Below, piece by piece: positions 28,465 through 37,422 of a stretch of DNA of 64,000 nt (within the stretch, counting starts at the first letter, position 1; each line of letters opens with the position of its first letter). The translations under genes were made by a program, and so were the position numbers. Below the pieces are notes generated by a model. It was given only the letters and a program-made list of their open reading frames with translations. It was not told the origin of the DNA and made no database searches. The DNA comes from Spirosoma fluviale (GTDB taxonomy: Bacteria; Bacteroidota; Bacteroidia; Cytophagales; Spirosomataceae): the NCBI GenBank assembly GCA_945901025.1, contig CAMDJW010000001.1, positions 62,001 to 126,000 of the forward strand, written 5' to 3'.

Positions 28465-28869
28465 CTACTCGGCTAAACTTAATATAATGTCAAATTCTTG
28501 TTTACCTACAGGTGTTACTGATAATCTCGATTGTTTGATTAACGCTAAATTAGACAATCGGTCATCAGATTTAATCATTTTTAAGGTGACTGTTTTATTA
28601 AATTTTTTAATGGGCACGATTTCTACTACTATCCATCTTGGATCTTCTGTAGTGGGATCTTGAAAAAATTCTTTTTTGACTTCTGCTAGCCCTATTACCT
28701 CCATTCCTTCATTTGAATGATAAAAAAAGACCCAATCTCCTTTTTTCATATCTTTCATATTATTTCTTGCTTGGTAATTTCTTACCCCATCCCAAACGGA
28801 TTTTCCTTCTTTAACGAAATCATCCCAAGAATATTTGAAAGGTTCTGATTTTACTAGCCAATAATTCAT
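28465..28869 (-). CDS. EVE domain protein
   Basis: 134 aa single-domain protein. The EVE (PUA-like) signature is clear: MNYWLVKSEPFKYSWDDF at the start, VWDGVRNYQARNNMK, then GDWVFFYHSNEGMEVIGLAEV. EVE domains bind modified bases in DNA or RNA in known cases; here the ligand is unknown. It is the third gene of the minus-strand operon, with 1 bp to menB and 4 bp to the secreted protein. No restriction or defence genes are adjacent, so a housekeeping RNA-related role is as likely as a defence one. Confidence 0.93.
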   Translation of the reverse strand: MNYWLVKSEPFKYSWDDFVKEGKSVWDGVRNYQARNNMKDMKKGDWVFFYHSNEGMEVIGLAEVKKEFFQDPTTEDPRWIVVEIVPIKKFNKTVTLKMIKSDDRLSNLALIKQSRLSVTPVGKQEFDIILSLAE

Positions 28870-28870
28870 A

Positions 28871-29695
28871 CTATGGGAATTTAGGGAATTTTGAAAAATC
28901 AGGTTTGCGCTTTTCTAGAAAAGCATTTTTACCCTCTTTAGCTTCATCTGATAAATAATAAAGTAATGTAGCATTTCCGGCAAGTTCTTGAATACCTGCT
29001 TGACCATCTAATTCAGCATTAAATGAAGATTTTAACATTCTTAAAGCTAAAGGACTTTTTTCTAGAATTTTTTCACACCATGATATGGTTGTACTTTCTA
29101 ACTCATCTAAAGGGACAACTTTATTGACCAGACCCATTTCATAAGCCTCTTTTGCATCATATTGGTCACATAAATACCAAATTTCTCTTGCTTTTTTTTG
29201 ACCTACTACGCGAGCTAAATAAGATGCTCCAAAACCCCCATCAAAAGAACCTACATTAGGTCCCGTCTGTCCAAATCGAGCATTATCAGCGGCAATACTA
29301 AGGTCGCAAATAACATGTAAAACGTGTCCTCCGCCTATGGCCCAACCGGCCACCATGGCAATAACAGGTTTTGGAATAGTGCGTATTTGTCTTTGTAAAT
29401 CCAAAACATTTAATCTAGGTACTTGGTCTTGTCCCACATAACCACCGTCTCCACGTACGCTTTGATCTCCTCCAGAACAGAATGCTTTTCCGCCTTCTCC
29501 AGTTAAAATGATCACTCCTATTCTTGTATCTTGACGCGCTAACTCCATCGCCTCAGACATTTCCTGTACGGTTAGTGGAGTAAATGCATTATGCTTATGG
29601 GGCCTATTAATTGATATTTTGCCTATGCCTTGATGAAATTGAAACAAAATGTCTTTGTATTCTTTAATGGTTTCCCAATTTACTTTTGTTATCAT
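28871..29695 (-). CDS. menB: 1,4-dihydroxy-2-naphthoyl-CoA synthase
   Basis: Menaquinone synthesis: closes the second ring of O-succinylbenzoyl-CoA. 274 aa crotonase-fold protein with the MenB-specific segments [33 protein letters not shown] and [22 protein letters not shown], and the C-terminal [17 protein letters not shown]. These separate it from ordinary enoyl-CoA hydratases. Operon position two, with one base between it and each neighbour. menE is divergent across DUF2452, so two consecutive pathway enzymes sit side by side here; other men genes are not in the window. Confidence 0.97.
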   Translation of the reverse strand: MITKVNWETIKEYKDILFQFHQGIGKISINRPHKHNAFTPLTVQEMSEAMELARQDTRIGVIILTGEGGKAFCSGGDQSVRGDGGYVGQDQVPRLNVLDLQRQIRTIPKPVIAMVAGWAIGGGHVLHVICDLSIAADNARFGQTGPNVGSFDGGFGASYLARVVGQKKAREIWYLCDQYDAKEAYEMGLVNKVVPLDELESTTISWCEKILEKSPLALRMLKSSFNAELDGQAGIQELAGNATLLYYLSDEAKEGKNAFLEKRKPDFSKFPKFP

Positions 29696-29696
29696 T

Positions 29697-30152
29697 TTAA
29701 TTATCGTTTAAATCATCGTTATAAGTGACATCCCACGTATGGTCCGCTAGTAATGTTACTTTTGCTAAAAATCTACTATATTTAAATGAGCGACCCCATT
29801 CTTCAGGGGCTACTAAAGATAATAAATCCTGACCTGATTCTTTTTCATATAAATAATAGGTTTCGCTAATGATAGGTTCAAATCCCATGGCTGCATCATA
29901 AATTCGTTCTGAAATTTCTTTGCGCTCTGATAAAAGTTTTGCTTGCTTGGCTAAAACCTCCATTTGTTCATACAGCTGATTCATTTGTCGATCGGTTTGT
30001 TGGCGCATGGCTTTTACCGATCTACCTTTAGTTTTACCCATATCCTCCGGCTTAATAACGGCTCCACCGGCAGCGTGGGCATAAGGAAGAAGCCCAGGAT
30101 TTTGCGCCACCTTTTCAGGATTTATAGGATTTAAAAATGGTTCTTCTGACAT
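29697..30152 (-). CDS. DUF2452 family protein
   Basis: 151 aa, first gene of the menB operon. Recognised by [22 protein letters not shown] at the N-terminus, the basic stretch [19 protein letters not shown] and a short coiled-coil ([19 protein letters not shown]). The family is common in Bacteroidota and has no assigned function. Soluble, no signal peptide. Linkage to menB could be incidental. Confidence 0.85.
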   Translation of the reverse strand: MSEEPFLNPINPEKVAQNPGLLPYAHAAGGAVIKPEDMGKTKGRSVKAMRQQTDRQMNQLYEQMEVLAKQAKLLSERKEISERIYDAAMGFEPIISETYYLYEKESGQDLLSLVAPEEWGRSFKYSRFLAKVTLLADHTWDVTYNDDLNDN

Positions 30153-30212
30153 GAATAATTGTTAATTATGATTGAACCCTTTATTAACCCACGAAATTAG
30201 AGAATGTTTGGC

Positions 30213-30220
30213 TAATTTTG
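30213..30220 (+). promoter_or_regulatory. Candidate -7 element upstream of menE
   Basis: TAATTTTG, exact TAnnTTTG, 16 bp upstream of the menE ATG in the divergent DUF2452/menE interval. No clear -33. Confidence 0.45.
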
Positions 30221-30236
30221 GAGAGAATATTATTTT

Positions 30237-31301
30237 ATGCTCGTATTTAATCCACATAATTCTATTTATCCAGCACCATTAGACTCTTTTCAAAGAGAAG
30301 TATTTGATTTTTGCCAACAATGGATATTGGGAAAAAACAAGTTTTTATTCCATACGAGTGGTTCTACAGGAAAGCCTAAGCCTATTTATTTGTCTAGAAA
30401 GAGTATGATCGAATCAGCTATTATGACGAAGAATTGGCTCAATTTACAAGAAGGTGATTATGTGTTGCTTTGTTTGCCTATTGAATATATAGCTGGGGCC
30501 ATGATGCTTGTGCGAGCATTAGTTTTAAAGCTTAACGTTGTATTGATCGAACCCTCACAAAACCCCTTGGAAGTAATAACTAAACCAGTGAATATTCATC
30601 TAGCTTCTTTTGTTACTACACAGTGGTCTACCATTCTTCAATCAAAACGAAATATATTTTCCAATTTTTCTGAAGTTAAAGGTATATTAATCGGTGGCTC
30701 GGAATTGACACCCACATTGGAATTAGAGACTAGAGAAATCAATTTACCTATTTTTCAAACGTATGGAATGACAGAAACCTCTTCTCATATAGCGTTTAGG
30801 CCAATTATTAAGGAAACTAGTTTTTATCAATGCTTGCCTCAAGTCAAGATTAAAATTAATTATGAGAGTTGTTTGTGCATCAATTCGCCTAGTACATCAA
30901 ATCAATGGATTGAAACAAATGATGTAGTTGAGTTACTCAATGATAACCAATTCAGAATAGTAGGAAGAAAAGATTTTATCATAAATTCAGGAGGTAGAAA
31001 AATTAATCCTGAAATGATTGAAAAAAGTTGTCTCGCTTTTTTTACCATTAATTCCTGTGAATTTAAACTATTTGCTTGGGGCTTAAATGATGATTTTTAC
31101 GGTCAAAAATTAGTTTTATTTATTGAATCCAAAGATGAATTTAATTTTAAATTACAACTAATTGATTATTTGAAATTGAATTTAGAGTCCTGGGAAGTTC
31201 CTAAGCAAATAATCGTTTTACCTGAATTTTTATATACAAAATCAGGAAAAATTGATCGTCCAAATACATTAACTTTGCATTTAAACAATCTAAAAATATA
31301 A
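30237..31301 (+). CDS. menE: o-Succinylbenzoate--CoA ligase
   Basis: Menaquinone synthesis step before MenB: activates O-succinylbenzoate with ATP and CoA. 354 aa ANL-superfamily enzyme, on the short side because the N-terminal domain is trimmed, as in Bacteroidota MenE. Motifs are the P-loop FHTSGSTGKPKPI, the adenylate motif TYGMTETSSH, the hinge GRKDFIINSGGRKINP and the catalytic C-terminal Lys in YTKSGKIDRP. First gene of a plus-strand run through 37381, with 2 bp to the next gene. Confidence 0.92.
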   Translation: MLVFNPHNSIYPAPLDSFQREVFDFCQQWILGKNKFLFHTSGSTGKPKPIYLSRKSMIESAIMTKNWLNLQEGDYVLLCLPIEYIAGAMMLVRALVLKLNVVLIEPSQNPLEVITKPVNIHLASFVTTQWSTILQSKRNIFSNFSEVKGILIGGSELTPTLELETREINLPIFQTYGMTETSSHIAFRPIIKETSFYQCLPQVKIKINYESCLCINSPSTSNQWIETNDVVELLNDNQFRIVGRKDFIINSGGRKINPEMIEKSCLAFFTINSCEFKLFAWGLNDDFYGQKLVLFIESKDEFNFKLQLIDYLKLNLESWEVPKQIIVLPEFLYTKSGKIDRPNTLTLHLNNLKI

Positions 31302-31303
31302 GC

Positions 31304-32059
31304 ATGGACTTTTTAAATCAAGATTTCAAACTTTTCTATGAAAGTCCTAGTGATATTCCAGCACCTTATCATTTTGAGGCTTTATTTGAGTTTAAGAGTT
31401 TCGAGAATGATACGATAAAATTGTCCTTACATGTCCAATATTTGGAAAGAGAAGACTTTACTAGTGAAGAATTGATCTCTGAAGGGTTAAGTGTTGAAGA
31501 TAAATTTGAATGGTCGGGTGATTTACCTATTATTTGGAAGAATCGATTGGCCATTAGTTTTTCTAAATACCATTCAGGTTCTTGTGATCCTAAAGATGCT
31601 GAACCTTTTATCGCGATTGAAGCGGCTAATTCGTCTACCTATGTTCCTAGATTTTTTGATTTTGAAGAAAACCTAATACAAGAATTGATGCAAGCAATTT
31701 TTGAAGTGGCAGGAAAAGAATACCCATTATTTTTAGGTTTTCAGTTTAAAGATGAAAACGATACCTGGAATAAATATCAAGGCGATATGTCCTTTGCTAA
31801 TCTTAATTTTACGTATTCAAATTCAAGCGGTCAAATAGAAACGATTTCTGATTGGGATAAATTACAAGATATCGTTAATACATTATTTATTGCTGAATTT
31901 ATCACAGATAAAGCATTGGAAGATTTGAAAAAATCAAGTGCGTTTGCTGTATTTCCGGGTGATGGATTTTGGTATATTGCAGGAGATTCATTGAGGAAAC
32001 CTAGTGGAAACAATAATTATTTTGATATTTTAGAAATGAAATTAAGGGATTTATTTTAA
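31304..32059 (+). CDS. Conserved hypothetical protein
   Basis: 251 aa, soluble, acidic, with no signal peptide, membrane helix or motif I recognise. It is rich in aromatic residues (FFDFEENLIQELM, PGDGFWYIAG), suggesting a compact globular fold. It is packed between menE (2-bp gap) and the aldehyde dehydrogenase (8-bp gap), so it is surely translated. Function unknown. Confidence 0.75.
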   Translation: MDFLNQDFKLFYESPSDIPAPYHFEALFEFKSFENDTIKLSLHVQYLEREDFTSEELISEGLSVEDKFEWSGDLPIIWKNRLAISFSKYHSGSCDPKDAEPFIAIEAANSSTYVPRFFDFEENLIQELMQAIFEVAGKEYPLFLGFQFKDENDTWNKYQGDMSFANLNFTYSNSSGQIETISDWDKLQDIVNTLFIAEFITDKALEDLKKSSAFAVFPGDGFWYIAGDSLRKPSGNNNYFDILEMKLRDLF

Positions 32060-32067
32060 TAAAATTT

Positions 32068-33492
32068 ATGATGAACGAACATAATATGATCGAGCAGGCT
32101 ATTGAAAAAGTGGTTTTTTTGCAAAAATCATCTTGCCAAAGGTTAAAAAATTCTAGTCCAGAAGAACGCATAGCTAAATTAAAATCAATAGAAAAATATA
32201 TGCTTTCGCATAAACAAGAGCTATATGATGCATTGTATGCTGATTTTAAAAAACCTAGTTCAGAAGTTGTGATAGGTGAGTTGCTCGGGGTAAAAAGGGA
32301 AATAGGTCATATCGTCTCTCATTTGAAATCGTGGATGAAGCCTAGAAAAGTAGGAACTCCACTTTTGCTACTGGGAACCAAAAGTTACATCATGTCAGAG
32401 GCTAAAGGTCTCTGTTTAATTATTGCCCCTTGGAACTACCCATTTAATTTAGCGATTAATCCACTTGTGCATGCCATTGCAGCAGGAAATGCAGTTATTT
32501 TAAAGCCTTCTGAATTAAGTCCTAATACTTCATCCTTTATCAAAAAAATGATTTTTTCTTTGTTTGATGAAAGTGAAGTGGCTGTATTTGAAGGGGATGC
32601 AATCGTATCCACTTATTTATTGGAACAGAAATTTGACCATATATTTTTTACGGGTAGTCCTGCTATTGGAAAAGTAGTTATGCAGGCTGCTGCTAAACAT
32701 TTGACTTCAGTGACACTTGAATTAGGTGGAAAATCACCTGCGATTATTGATTCGAATGTTGACATTGTTTCAACAGCTAAAAAAATCGGTTGGGGTAAAT
32801 TTTTGAATAATGGCCAAACATGCATTGCACCTGACTATGTTTATGTGCACGAAAAGGTGTATTATTCATTCATTGGTGCCTTAGAGGAGACGATTAAATT
32901 ATTTTACGACCATGATAATAAGGGTATACAAAATAGTAGTGACTATGCTCGGATAGTGAATAAAAAACACTTTAATCGAATATGTCATTTACTGGATGAT
33001 GCTAAATCCAAAGGGGCCACCATTATTTCTGGGGGTGAAATGGATGAATCTACTTGTTTTATAGCACCTACCCTATTGACCAATTGCACGGATGAAATGT
33101 TGATCATGCAGGAAGAAATTTTTGGACCTATTTTACCTATTTTAACATTTAAGGAAGAAAATGAAATAGTGACAAAATTATTAAAAGAGGAAAAGCCTTT
33201 AGCGCTTTACGTGTTTTCAAAAGACGCATTGTTTTCAGATTATATTTTAAATAATACGACTTCTGGGACGAGTGTAGTCAATGATTGCCTGATTCAGTTT
33301 GGGCATTCAAATCTACCCTTTGGTGGAGTAAACAATTCCGGTATTGGTAAATCAGGAGGTTTATTTGGATTTCAAGAGTTTTCAAATCAAAAATCAGTTT
33401 TAAAACAATATACTAATCTGTTAAATATTTTTTATCCTCCTTACACCTTTAAAACTAAATGGCTCATAGAGCAAGTCTTAAAATGGTTTTAA
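32068..33492 (+). CDS. Aldehyde dehydrogenase, ALDH3-like
   Basis: 474 aa NAD(P)-dependent aldehyde dehydrogenase. The catalytic Cys is in NNGQTCIAPDYV and the general-base Glu in VTLELGGKSPAI; APWNYPFNLAINPLVHAIAAGNA and the FTGSPAIGK nucleotide loop are also clear. The short N-terminus and the C-terminal FYPPYTFKTKWL resemble the ALDH3/fatty-aldehyde dehydrogenase branch. Substrate is therefore likely a medium- or long-chain aldehyde (inference); the acyl-CoA reductase at 2441 could be one source. It overlaps the next gene by 10 bp. Confidence 0.92.
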   Translation: MMNEHNMIEQAIEKVVFLQKSSCQRLKNSSPEERIAKLKSIEKYMLSHKQELYDALYADFKKPSSEVVIGELLGVKREIGHIVSHLKSWMKPRKVGTPLLLLGTKSYIMSEAKGLCLIIAPWNYPFNLAINPLVHAIAAGNAVILKPSELSPNTSSFIKKMIFSLFDESEVAVFEGDAIVSTYLLEQKFDHIFFTGSPAIGKVVMQAAAKHLTSVTLELGGKSPAIIDSNVDIVSTAKKIGWGKFLNNGQTCIAPDYVYVHEKVYYSFIGALEETIKLFYDHDNKGIQNSSDYARIVNKKHFNRICHLLDDAKSKGATIISGGEMDESTCFIAPTLLTNCTDEMLIMQEEIFGPILPILTFKEENEIVTKLLKEEKPLALYVFSKDALFSDYILNNTTSGTSVVNDCLIQFGHSNLPFGGVNNSGIGKSGGLFGFQEFSNQKSVLKQYTNLLNIFYPPYTFKTKWLIEQVLKWF

Positions 33493-36290
33493 GAATTATC
33501 TTTTCATTTTTAATAGTCATTTCATTTTCTGGATTTTCTCAAATATTATACCCAATATTAGAACAAAATCCGTCCAATTTGCATTTTAAGCAAATAAACA
33601 TTCCGGGTAAAGGTGTACGTGTTATTTATCCAGAAGGAGCTGATTCCTTAGCATTTTCAACGGCTCGGTATTTGTCTGTCCAATGGCCTGCAGCCAAAAT
33701 GTCAACGAATGATTCTCGTCAAACATGGTCCATCATTTTACAAAATCAAGGTTTGAATTCAAATGGTTTTATAAGTCTTTATGCTCCTAGAGGTGAATTT
33801 TATACAACGCCAAGCCAAGATGCAAGTCTACAAGCTACTAATGACTGGCTAAATTTATTAGCTAGTCATGAAACTAGACATATTTATCAAAATGATTTAG
33901 CTTCGAAAGGCTTTAGTCGTATTTTGAAAGTATTGTGGGGGAGCAATGGCCAAGGTCTTTACAGTAATCTAATGATTCCAAATTGGTTATGGGAGGGTGA
34001 TGCTGTTGAAACTGAAACCCGTTTAAATAATCAAATTGGTCGATCTAACATTCCGCAATTCTCAAACACATTAAATGCTTATTTGTCACAATTTGGTGTA
34101 CCAAGTTATAGTAAATTGATGTCAAGGAATTTCAGAGAAAATATGCCCAATCATTATGTTTTTGGTCAATTTATTACGCATAATTTAACGTTGAAATTTG
34201 GACTTGACAAAATAGGTGAAATATGGCAAAGTACATTAAATAAACCTCGATTATTTTCTTTCTCTAAAGAAGTAAAAAAGAGATCTGGGTTAAATATCGA
34301 TCAATATGTCACACATATTTTACAAAAACAATTGGATACTATTCGAAAAATTGTTCAAGATTCTTCTTATTCTATCATTTCTCCAAAAATAAAAAATGGA
34401 TTTACCTCTTATGACTTTCCACAAAGTATCGGAAAAGGCAAAGTCGTTGCGATTAAATCTGGCTTTCAAGAAATCCCATCATTAGTTTTAATTGAAAATT
34501 CTAAAGAAAGAAAATTATGTTTATTGGGACCTATTTACCCAAGTAATATGCTTTCCGCCTCAGATCAATTTGTTGTTTGGTCAGAAATAATGTACCATCC
34601 AAGATGGACTCAAAAACAGCATACCAAATTAGTTTTTTATGATTTTAAGCATAATATGAAAACGATTTGGACTAATAATAGAAAGTGGATATGTCCAAGT
34701 ATTAGTTCGGATTCTAAGTACCTATCCTATGTAGAATTGCGAAATGATGGAAGTTCAAGTCTAAAAATTCATGAGAAGGAAACAAAATATTTAATTGACA
34801 GCATAGGTTTTCTTTCATCGAGCCAAGTAATCCAACCTCGAATATCTTCGAATGGCTTATTGTCCTACATCTTGCTTCAAAATGGCCATAAACATATAGT
34901 TGTTTATAATTATTTGCTAAAAAAAGTGATTGCCACGCATGATTTTCATTCAAACAATATAGCAAGTACTTTTTTGCACGAAGATTTTGTGTATTTCAAT
35001 TTGCCCATCGGTCCAATAGATCAAATAGCAAGATGGAATTTTAAAGACAATTCAATAAGTTATGTAACCCAAACACAATTTGGTGCCTATGCGGCTTCTT
35101 TTTCCACCGAAACATCAGAACCATTTGTTTTCTCTAAATATACCGCCTTGGGAAACCAAATTAGTTTAGGACGCTTGCAAGAATCGCATTCTTTCATTTA
35201 TAATAATCCTTCAGCTGTAGTTCCTCATGAGTTTAATCAAGAAAACGTAGAGGTGGCTTCCTATAGCCGTTGGAATTTAGTCAACCCTTATGCCTGGGGA
35301 CCCATTGTAAATTCTCAATTCAATAAATTGGATTTAGGTTTAATGTCTAAAAATTTAACCAATACGCTCCAATTGGGATTAGGTTATATGTACGATGCCA
35401 GTGAGCAAACTGGAACGAAATACCTTCGTGCTTCGTATCAAGGATGGTTTCCTGTTTTCGATTTTTCATTTCAGCAAGGTCCTAGAAACACGTCTCTTTA
35501 TGTTGATAAAAAAAGTCCTTTGGATAGTTTGAGATCGGATCAATGGAATCAAACCAAAATGGATATTGGTATCAGGCTGCCTTTGTTACTTACTCGGGGA
35601 GCATTCCAAGAACAATTATATGTGTCGAGTACTTACTCAATATTTAAAGTCGATGGTTATAATCTGCCTTTGCGGTATAAATCAGAAGCTTTTGATGGAA
35701 CATATACGTCTATGATATACCAAATAAATTATTCAAAATTATTAAATAAATCTCTTTGGGATCTTCAGTCTAAATTAGGTTATCAATTTAATATTTTTTG
35801 GAACGGGATGCCATTCAAGCAATCCATTAAGTCTGAATTATGGGGTATGCAAGCGAAAGTTTACTTACCTGGTTTCTTCAAAAATCATGGTGTTTTGATA
35901 AAAGCATCATTCCAACAAGAGATGAAGGGTAATTATAATCTTAACAGTCCTTTTGTGTTTACTAGAGGGTATCTGTATGAAGTCAATCAGCGATGGACAA
36001 ATGTATCATTAGATTATAAATTCCCTATAGCAAATACGTCGATAAAAATGAGTCGATTATTGTATTTCACTCGATTTAAAGGAAATTTATTTGTGGACTT
36101 TAGCAGAGGCGTTCCTAATTTAAACAATTTAAATCTGTATAGATCATATGAATCCATTGGCTTAGATGTTTCTTCTAACTTTCATGTTTTGCGCTTTTCT
36201 CAAGGTTTTGAACTTGGAATTAGGTTATTATATAAGCCTCGATTAAATCAATATGAATTTTATCCATTAGTTTTAGATTTAGGTTTTTAA
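33483..36290 (+). CDS. Large surface protein: HExxH peptidase-like, beta-propeller, outer-membrane barrel
   Basis: About 935 aa. I place the start at ATG 33483 (MVLRIIFSFLIVISFSGFSQ, a signal peptide); the ORF track start 33459 lies inside the upstream gene. Residues ~50-280 look like a gluzincin metallopeptidase domain, with HETRH near residue 128 and the third-ligand candidate in WLWEGDAVETE ~40 residues later. Residues ~300-570 look like TolB/WD-type propeller blades (SSDSKYLSYVE, SSNGLLSYI). The final ~350 residues are strand-rich and end in Phe (VLDLGF), like an outer-membrane barrel. Substrate unknown. The next gene is a TPR lipoprotein sharing a TAATG overlap. Confidence 0.78.
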   Translation: MVLRIIFSFLIVISFSGFSQILYPILEQNPSNLHFKQINIPGKGVRVIYPEGADSLAFSTARYLSVQWPAAKMSTNDSRQTWSIILQNQGLNSNGFISLYAPRGEFYTTPSQDASLQATNDWLNLLASHETRHIYQNDLASKGFSRILKVLWGSNGQGLYSNLMIPNWLWEGDAVETETRLNNQIGRSNIPQFSNTLNAYLSQFGVPSYSKLMSRNFRENMPNHYVFGQFITHNLTLKFGLDKIGEIWQSTLNKPRLFSFSKEVKKRSGLNIDQYVTHILQKQLDTIRKIVQDSSYSIISPKIKNGFTSYDFPQSIGKGKVVAIKSGFQEIPSLVLIENSKERKLCLLGPIYPSNMLSASDQFVVWSEIMYHPRWTQKQHTKLVFYDFKHNMKTIWTNNRKWICPSISSDSKYLSYVELRNDGSSSLKIHEKETKYLIDSIGFLSSSQVIQPRISSNGLLSYILLQNGHKHIVVYNYLLKKVIATHDFHSNNIASTFLHEDFVYFNLPIGPIDQIARWNFKDNSISYVTQTQFGAYAASFSTETSEPFVFSKYTALGNQISLGRLQESHSFIYNNPSAVVPHEFNQENVEVASYSRWNLVNPYAWGPIVNSQFNKLDLGLMSKNLTNTLQLGLGYMYDASEQTGTKYLRASYQGWFPVFDFSFQQGPRNTSLYVDKKSPLDSLRSDQWNQTKMDIGIRLPLLLTRGAFQEQLYVSSTYSIFKVDGYNLPLRYKSEAFDGTYTSMIYQINYSKLLNKSLWDLQSKLGYQFNIFWNGMPFKQSIKSELWGMQAKVYLPGFFKNHGVLIKASFQQEMKGNYNLNSPFVFTRGYLYEVNQRWTNVSLDYKFPIANTSIKMSRLLYFTRFKGNLFVDFSRGVPNLNNLNLYRSYESIGLDVSSNFHVLRFSQGFELGIRLLYKPRLNQYEFYPLVLDLGF

Positions 36291-37381
36291 TGAAGGAGAA
36301 ATTTCTACTAATTTTTGTCATCTTTTGTTCAATTTCCTGTGAACCTACAAAGGATTTTAAAGGTGAGGATATTCCTGATCAAAAATACATATCTTCCTTA
36401 TTACGTAATGAAAAAAGTCAAAATCAAAAAGTAATCGCTTATTTAAATCAAATTATTAAAGAGGGTTCACCGGCATATTTGTATTATTTACGCGCTAACT
36501 ATCTATTTGAATCTCGACAATATAAAAAAGCAAATGTGGATATTCAGATGGCCCTTAAAGCTAGTCCTAGAGACTTTGATTATTTATTATTAGCCGGTCA
36601 GATTGCCTTTAATTTAGAGAAATTTACTTCGGCTTTAAATTATTTAAATTTAATTAAGTCAAATGAAAAGAACCATTCCCAAATCTTTTTTTTATTGACC
36701 GAAGTATCATTAAAACTTAATAATTACAAATTAGCGACTTATTATTTAAATCAAATTAGAAAAAGTGATTTGTCCCTAAAGAATCAATTTTATTATACTA
36801 TTTTAAGTAATTTATGTCTTACAACACATATTCCGAAGGCTAATTTAATCAATATCCTCGACGCCAAAAGCATTCAAGATACCAGATTACAAAGAATTTA
36901 TTTTGAAAACGCGATGAATTATACCTCTAAATATTTGTATCAAAATCAATTGTTGAAAGTTATCAATGAATACCCCAATGATCCCCATCTTCTTCGATTC
37001 TGGGCTAGATTTCTGAGTAAAATAAATCAGTTTAAATTGGCTGAATTAAATTATCAAAAAGCTATTAATCAATTTGAGCAAATTGATAATCTTTATTTAG
37101 AGGTTAGTAGGTTTTATATGTTTCATCGAAATTACCCAACAGCTCTTATTTATTTGAATAAGATCAAACAAGATTTGGAATTATTTATTGACGTTCCATT
37201 TTTGAAATCAAAGTGTTATTTATACATGGGAGATAATTTACACTATAAATCTATGATGGATTCAGTTAAACTATTTTTGAAAAATGATACTAGATTTTAT
37301 CAATTGAAAACGAAACATTTTGGGATTTCAGTGGACTCCAACTTAGTAGTCAAAGATTCTTTGTTGACGATTAGGCCTTAA
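36290..37381 (+). CDS. TPR-repeat lipoprotein
   Basis: 363 aa with a lipoprotein signal peptide ([17 protein letters not shown], lipidated Cys17 followed by Glu). The body consists of helical tetratricopeptide-like repeats, for example [45 protein letters not shown] and [20 protein letters not shown]. It should be an anchored scaffold in the periplasm or outer membrane. Its start overlaps the stop of the HExxH/barrel protein (TAATG), so translational coupling and a shared complex are plausible. Confidence 0.85.
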   Translation: MKEKFLLIFVIFCSISCEPTKDFKGEDIPDQKYISSLLRNEKSQNQKVIAYLNQIIKEGSPAYLYYLRANYLFESRQYKKANVDIQMALKASPRDFDYLLLAGQIAFNLEKFTSALNYLNLIKSNEKNHSQIFFLLTEVSLKLNNYKLATYYLNQIRKSDLSLKNQFYYTILSNLCLTTHIPKANLINILDAKSIQDTRLQRIYFENAMNYTSKYLYQNQLLKVINEYPNDPHLLRFWARFLSKINQFKLAELNYQKAINQFEQIDNLYLEVSRFYMFHRNYPTALIYLNKIKQDLELFIDVPFLKSKCYLYMGDNLHYKSMMDSVKLFLKNDTRFYQLKTKHFGISVDSNLVVKDSLLTIRP

Positions 37382-37391
37382 TTTTTGGGGG

Positions 37392-37399
37392 TAAATTTG
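37392..37399 (+). promoter_or_regulatory. Candidate thrS -7 element
   Basis: TAAATTTG, exact TAnnTTTG, 23 bp upstream of the thrS ATG; -33 element unclear. Confidence 0.4.
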
Positions 37400-37422
37400 T
37401 AACTTGCGAAAAATTAGAAAGG

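Noticed and set aside
28465-28869. EVE protein as part of a defence system
   Set aside because: No nuclease, methylation or restriction gene is adjacent; operon partners are housekeeping genes.
33459-33482. Earlier start of the HExxH/barrel protein
   Set aside because: It lies within the aldehyde dehydrogenase gene; ATG 33483 gives a clean signal peptide with a 10-bp overlap.
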